Assembly (NCBI GenBank): GCA_021785795.1
Contig: JAJYEK010000126.1
Location: 1 to 6,968 of the forward strand
From: Pseudomonadota bacterium
GTDB lineage: Bacteria; Pseudomonadota; Gammaproteobacteria; Acidiferrobacterales; UBA6901
DNA length: 6,968 bases
Direction of reading: 5' to 3'
Shown piece after piece: positions 5,727 through 6,968 of the stretch. The notes under the pieces were generated by a model. It was given only the letters and a program-made list of their open reading frames with translations. It searched no databases and was not told the DNA's origin. Both the position numbers and the translations under genes were made by a program. Position 1 is the first letter of the stretch, and every line of letters begins with the position of its first letter.

Positions 5727-5914
5727 GTGCAGGCTCTCTCGCGTTTCATTCAGTTCTTGATGCCGCGCACGCATCGCGGGCCGGCCCTTCAGGCTGGTTC
5801 GTGGCAGCCTGGGTACAGTCGGCCGACCCAACCCGGTGCCACAACCCCGTCGGGAGAATCCGGTTACCTCAGCCATCCCCCGTACGCGATGATTGATGCT
5901 GCCGTTCTGGGCGG
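5727..5914. other. 188-base gap between aminotransferase and carbonic anhydrase genes
   Basis: It should hold the carbonic anhydrase promoter and possibly a terminator for the aminotransferase. I found no consensus -10/-35 pair and no stem with a T-run. It is covered by an open minus-strand frame continuous with the carbonic anhydrase, judged non-coding from composition. Confidence 0.4.
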
Positions 5915-6968
5915 CTAGTCCAGGCAGCTGCGTACAACCTGCCCGAGTATTCGGATCCCGTGCTCGATTGCCTCATCATCGGCATGACTGAAATTCAGCC
6001 GCAGAAACCCGCGCGGCCGGTCATCATCCGGGAAGAACGGCTCACCAGGCATAAAGGCGACGTTGCGATCCAGAGCCTTCTTGAGCAGCACGCGCGAGTC
6101 GAGCGGGCGGTTGAGCTGTACCCAGAAGAACAGGCCGCCGGCCGGCACCTCCCATCGGGCGAAGTCGCGGAAGTGGCGGTCCAGGGCTGCCGCCATGGCA
6201 TCACGCCGGGCGCGGTAGCTGGCACGCAGCCGCTCCAAGTGCGCCGGATAATCGGGGTTGCGAAGAAAGCGGTCGGCCCACCATTGGCCGAGCCGGTTGG
6301 TATGCAGATCGGCGGACTGCTTCAGGCGCACCAGCAGCGGAACCAGGTCGGGCGATGCCGCCGCATAGCCGATACGGAGCCCCGGCATGCCTGTCTTGGA
6401 CAGACTGCCGAGGTAAATCCACGGGGCCGCCTTCAGGTGGGCACAGATCGGTACATGATCAACGTGCTTATAATTTAACTCACGATAGGGTTCATCTTCG
6501 ATCAGCGGCACGCGGGCATTGTCCAGCACGCGCGCGACCTCAAGCCGCGTCGCTTCCGAATAGCAGTAACCCGATGGGTTCTGGAATGTCGGGATCAGAT
6601 AGGCGAAGGCGGGACGCTGGCGCGCAATCTCGGCGCGCAGCGCCGCCGGATCGATTCCCTGCGGCGACAGCGGCAATGCAATGAAGCGCGCGCCGAACAG
6701 ACGGAATGACTGGATGGCGGCGAGATAGCTCGGCGCCTCGATCAATACCGGCGTACCGGGATCTACAAACAGCTTCGATGCGAGGTCAATACCCTGTTGC
6801 GATCCGGCAGTAACCAGCACCTGATCCGCCGCACAGCTGCGGCCCAACCGGCTCAGGTCGGTGGCGATGCGTGCACGCAATGACGGCTCACCTTCGGTGG
6901 TGCCGTACTGACGCAGTTCCTGCGGCGCCTGCGCCAAATCCAGCCCGGGCATGGCCTCCATCGCCGGC
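5915..6968 (-). CDS. Fold-type I PLP aminotransferase, N-terminus beyond window
   Basis: The gene enters from the right edge; at least 350 residues are present and the frame is open to the last base, so the ATG at 6961 is probably internal. Counting from that Met, PLP-site residues are complete: the YGTTEGEPSLR substrate loop (19-29), VTAGSQQGIDLASKL (50-64), QNPSG with Asn128, EDEPY with Asp156 and Tyr159, SLSK with Schiff-base Lys189, MPGLRIGYA with Arg196, and FLRLNFSH with the carboxylate-binding Arg321. These match the class I/II group that includes 2-aminoadipate/multi-substrate aminotransferases (LysN-like) and the C-terminal halves of MocR regulators. About 40-50 residues would complete a stand-alone enzyme; if a winged-helix region lies further upstream it would be a MocR-type regulator. 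EDEPYREL and GSLSKTGMPGLRIG fit an active transaminase. The amino donor cannot be named. Confidence 0.9.
   Translation of the reverse strand, partial: PAMEAMPGLDLAQAPQELRQYGTTEGEPSLRARIATDLSRLGRSCAADQVLVTAGSQQGIDLASKLFVDPGTPVLIEAPSYLAAIQSFRLFGARFIALPLSPQGIDPAALRAEIARQRPAFAYLIPTFQNPSGYCYSEATRLEVARVLDNARVPLIEDEPYRELNYKHVDHVPICAHLKAAPWIYLGSLSKTGMPGLRIGYAAASPDLVPLLVRLKQSADLHTNRLGQWWADRFLRNPDYPAHLERLRASYRARRDAMAAALDRHFRDFARWEVPAGGLFFWVQLNRPLDSRVLLKKALDRNVAFMPGEPFFPDDDRPRGFLRLNFSHADDEAIEHGIRILGQVVRSCLD

Noticed and set aside
5727..5876. 50-codon N-terminal extension of the carbonic anhydrase
   Set aside because: It is arginine- and glycine-rich, unlike beta carbonic anhydrase N-termini, and the ATG at 5726 gives the standard family length.

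Overview
The window is GC-rich bacterial chromosomal DNA and most resembles a gammaproteobacterium or related proteobacterium. That placement rests on gene content and protein style (PsiE, a CnoX/YbbN-type thioredoxin-TPR protein, MurI, a beta carbonic anhydrase, a PDC/Cache-like sensor protein). Nothing in the sequence fixes the genus. All functional assignments come from reading translated motifs by eye; no database search was run.

Layout. (1) Positions 1-2366 hold a minus-strand cluster. In transcription order it is a SemiSWEET-type PQ-loop sugar transporter, glutamate racemase (murI, GTG start), a CnoX/YbbN-like thioredoxin-TPR co-chaperone, and, after a 90-base gap, a PsiE-family membrane protein cut by the left edge. 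The first three are 23 and 29 bases apart, so they are probably one operon; psiE has a strong ribosome binding site of its own. (2) Positions 2367-2889 hold a promoter-like motif for that operon and about 450 bases without a convincing gene. (3) A minus-strand gene at 2890-3297 encodes a small exported protein whose histidine and cysteine pattern looks like a stripped-down Cu/Zn superoxide dismutase fold. (4) Positions 3298-4037 form a 740-base stretch without a firm gene but dense in inverted repeats. It holds a perfect 32-base palindrome, a nested multi-stem structure next to an eight-base A/T run, other hairpins, and one plausible short reading frame with a TTG start. (5) The only firm plus-strand gene, 4038-5009, encodes a soluble PDC/Cache-like sensor protein with no visible output domain, preceded by a consensus TATAAT box. 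(6) Convergent to it, a minus-strand beta carbonic anhydrase (5079-5726) and, further upstream, a fold-type I PLP aminotransferase (5915 to the right edge, incomplete at its N terminus).

Together the genes point to envelope and stress housekeeping: D-glutamate for peptidoglycan, a redox-stress chaperone, a phosphate-starvation-type membrane protein, CO2/bicarbonate conversion and amino-acid transamination. The parts most worth a second look are the structured 3.3-4.0 kb stretch, the SOD-like small exported protein, the orphan sensor protein, and the CnoX-like protein whose redox motif is AGPC instead of CGPC.
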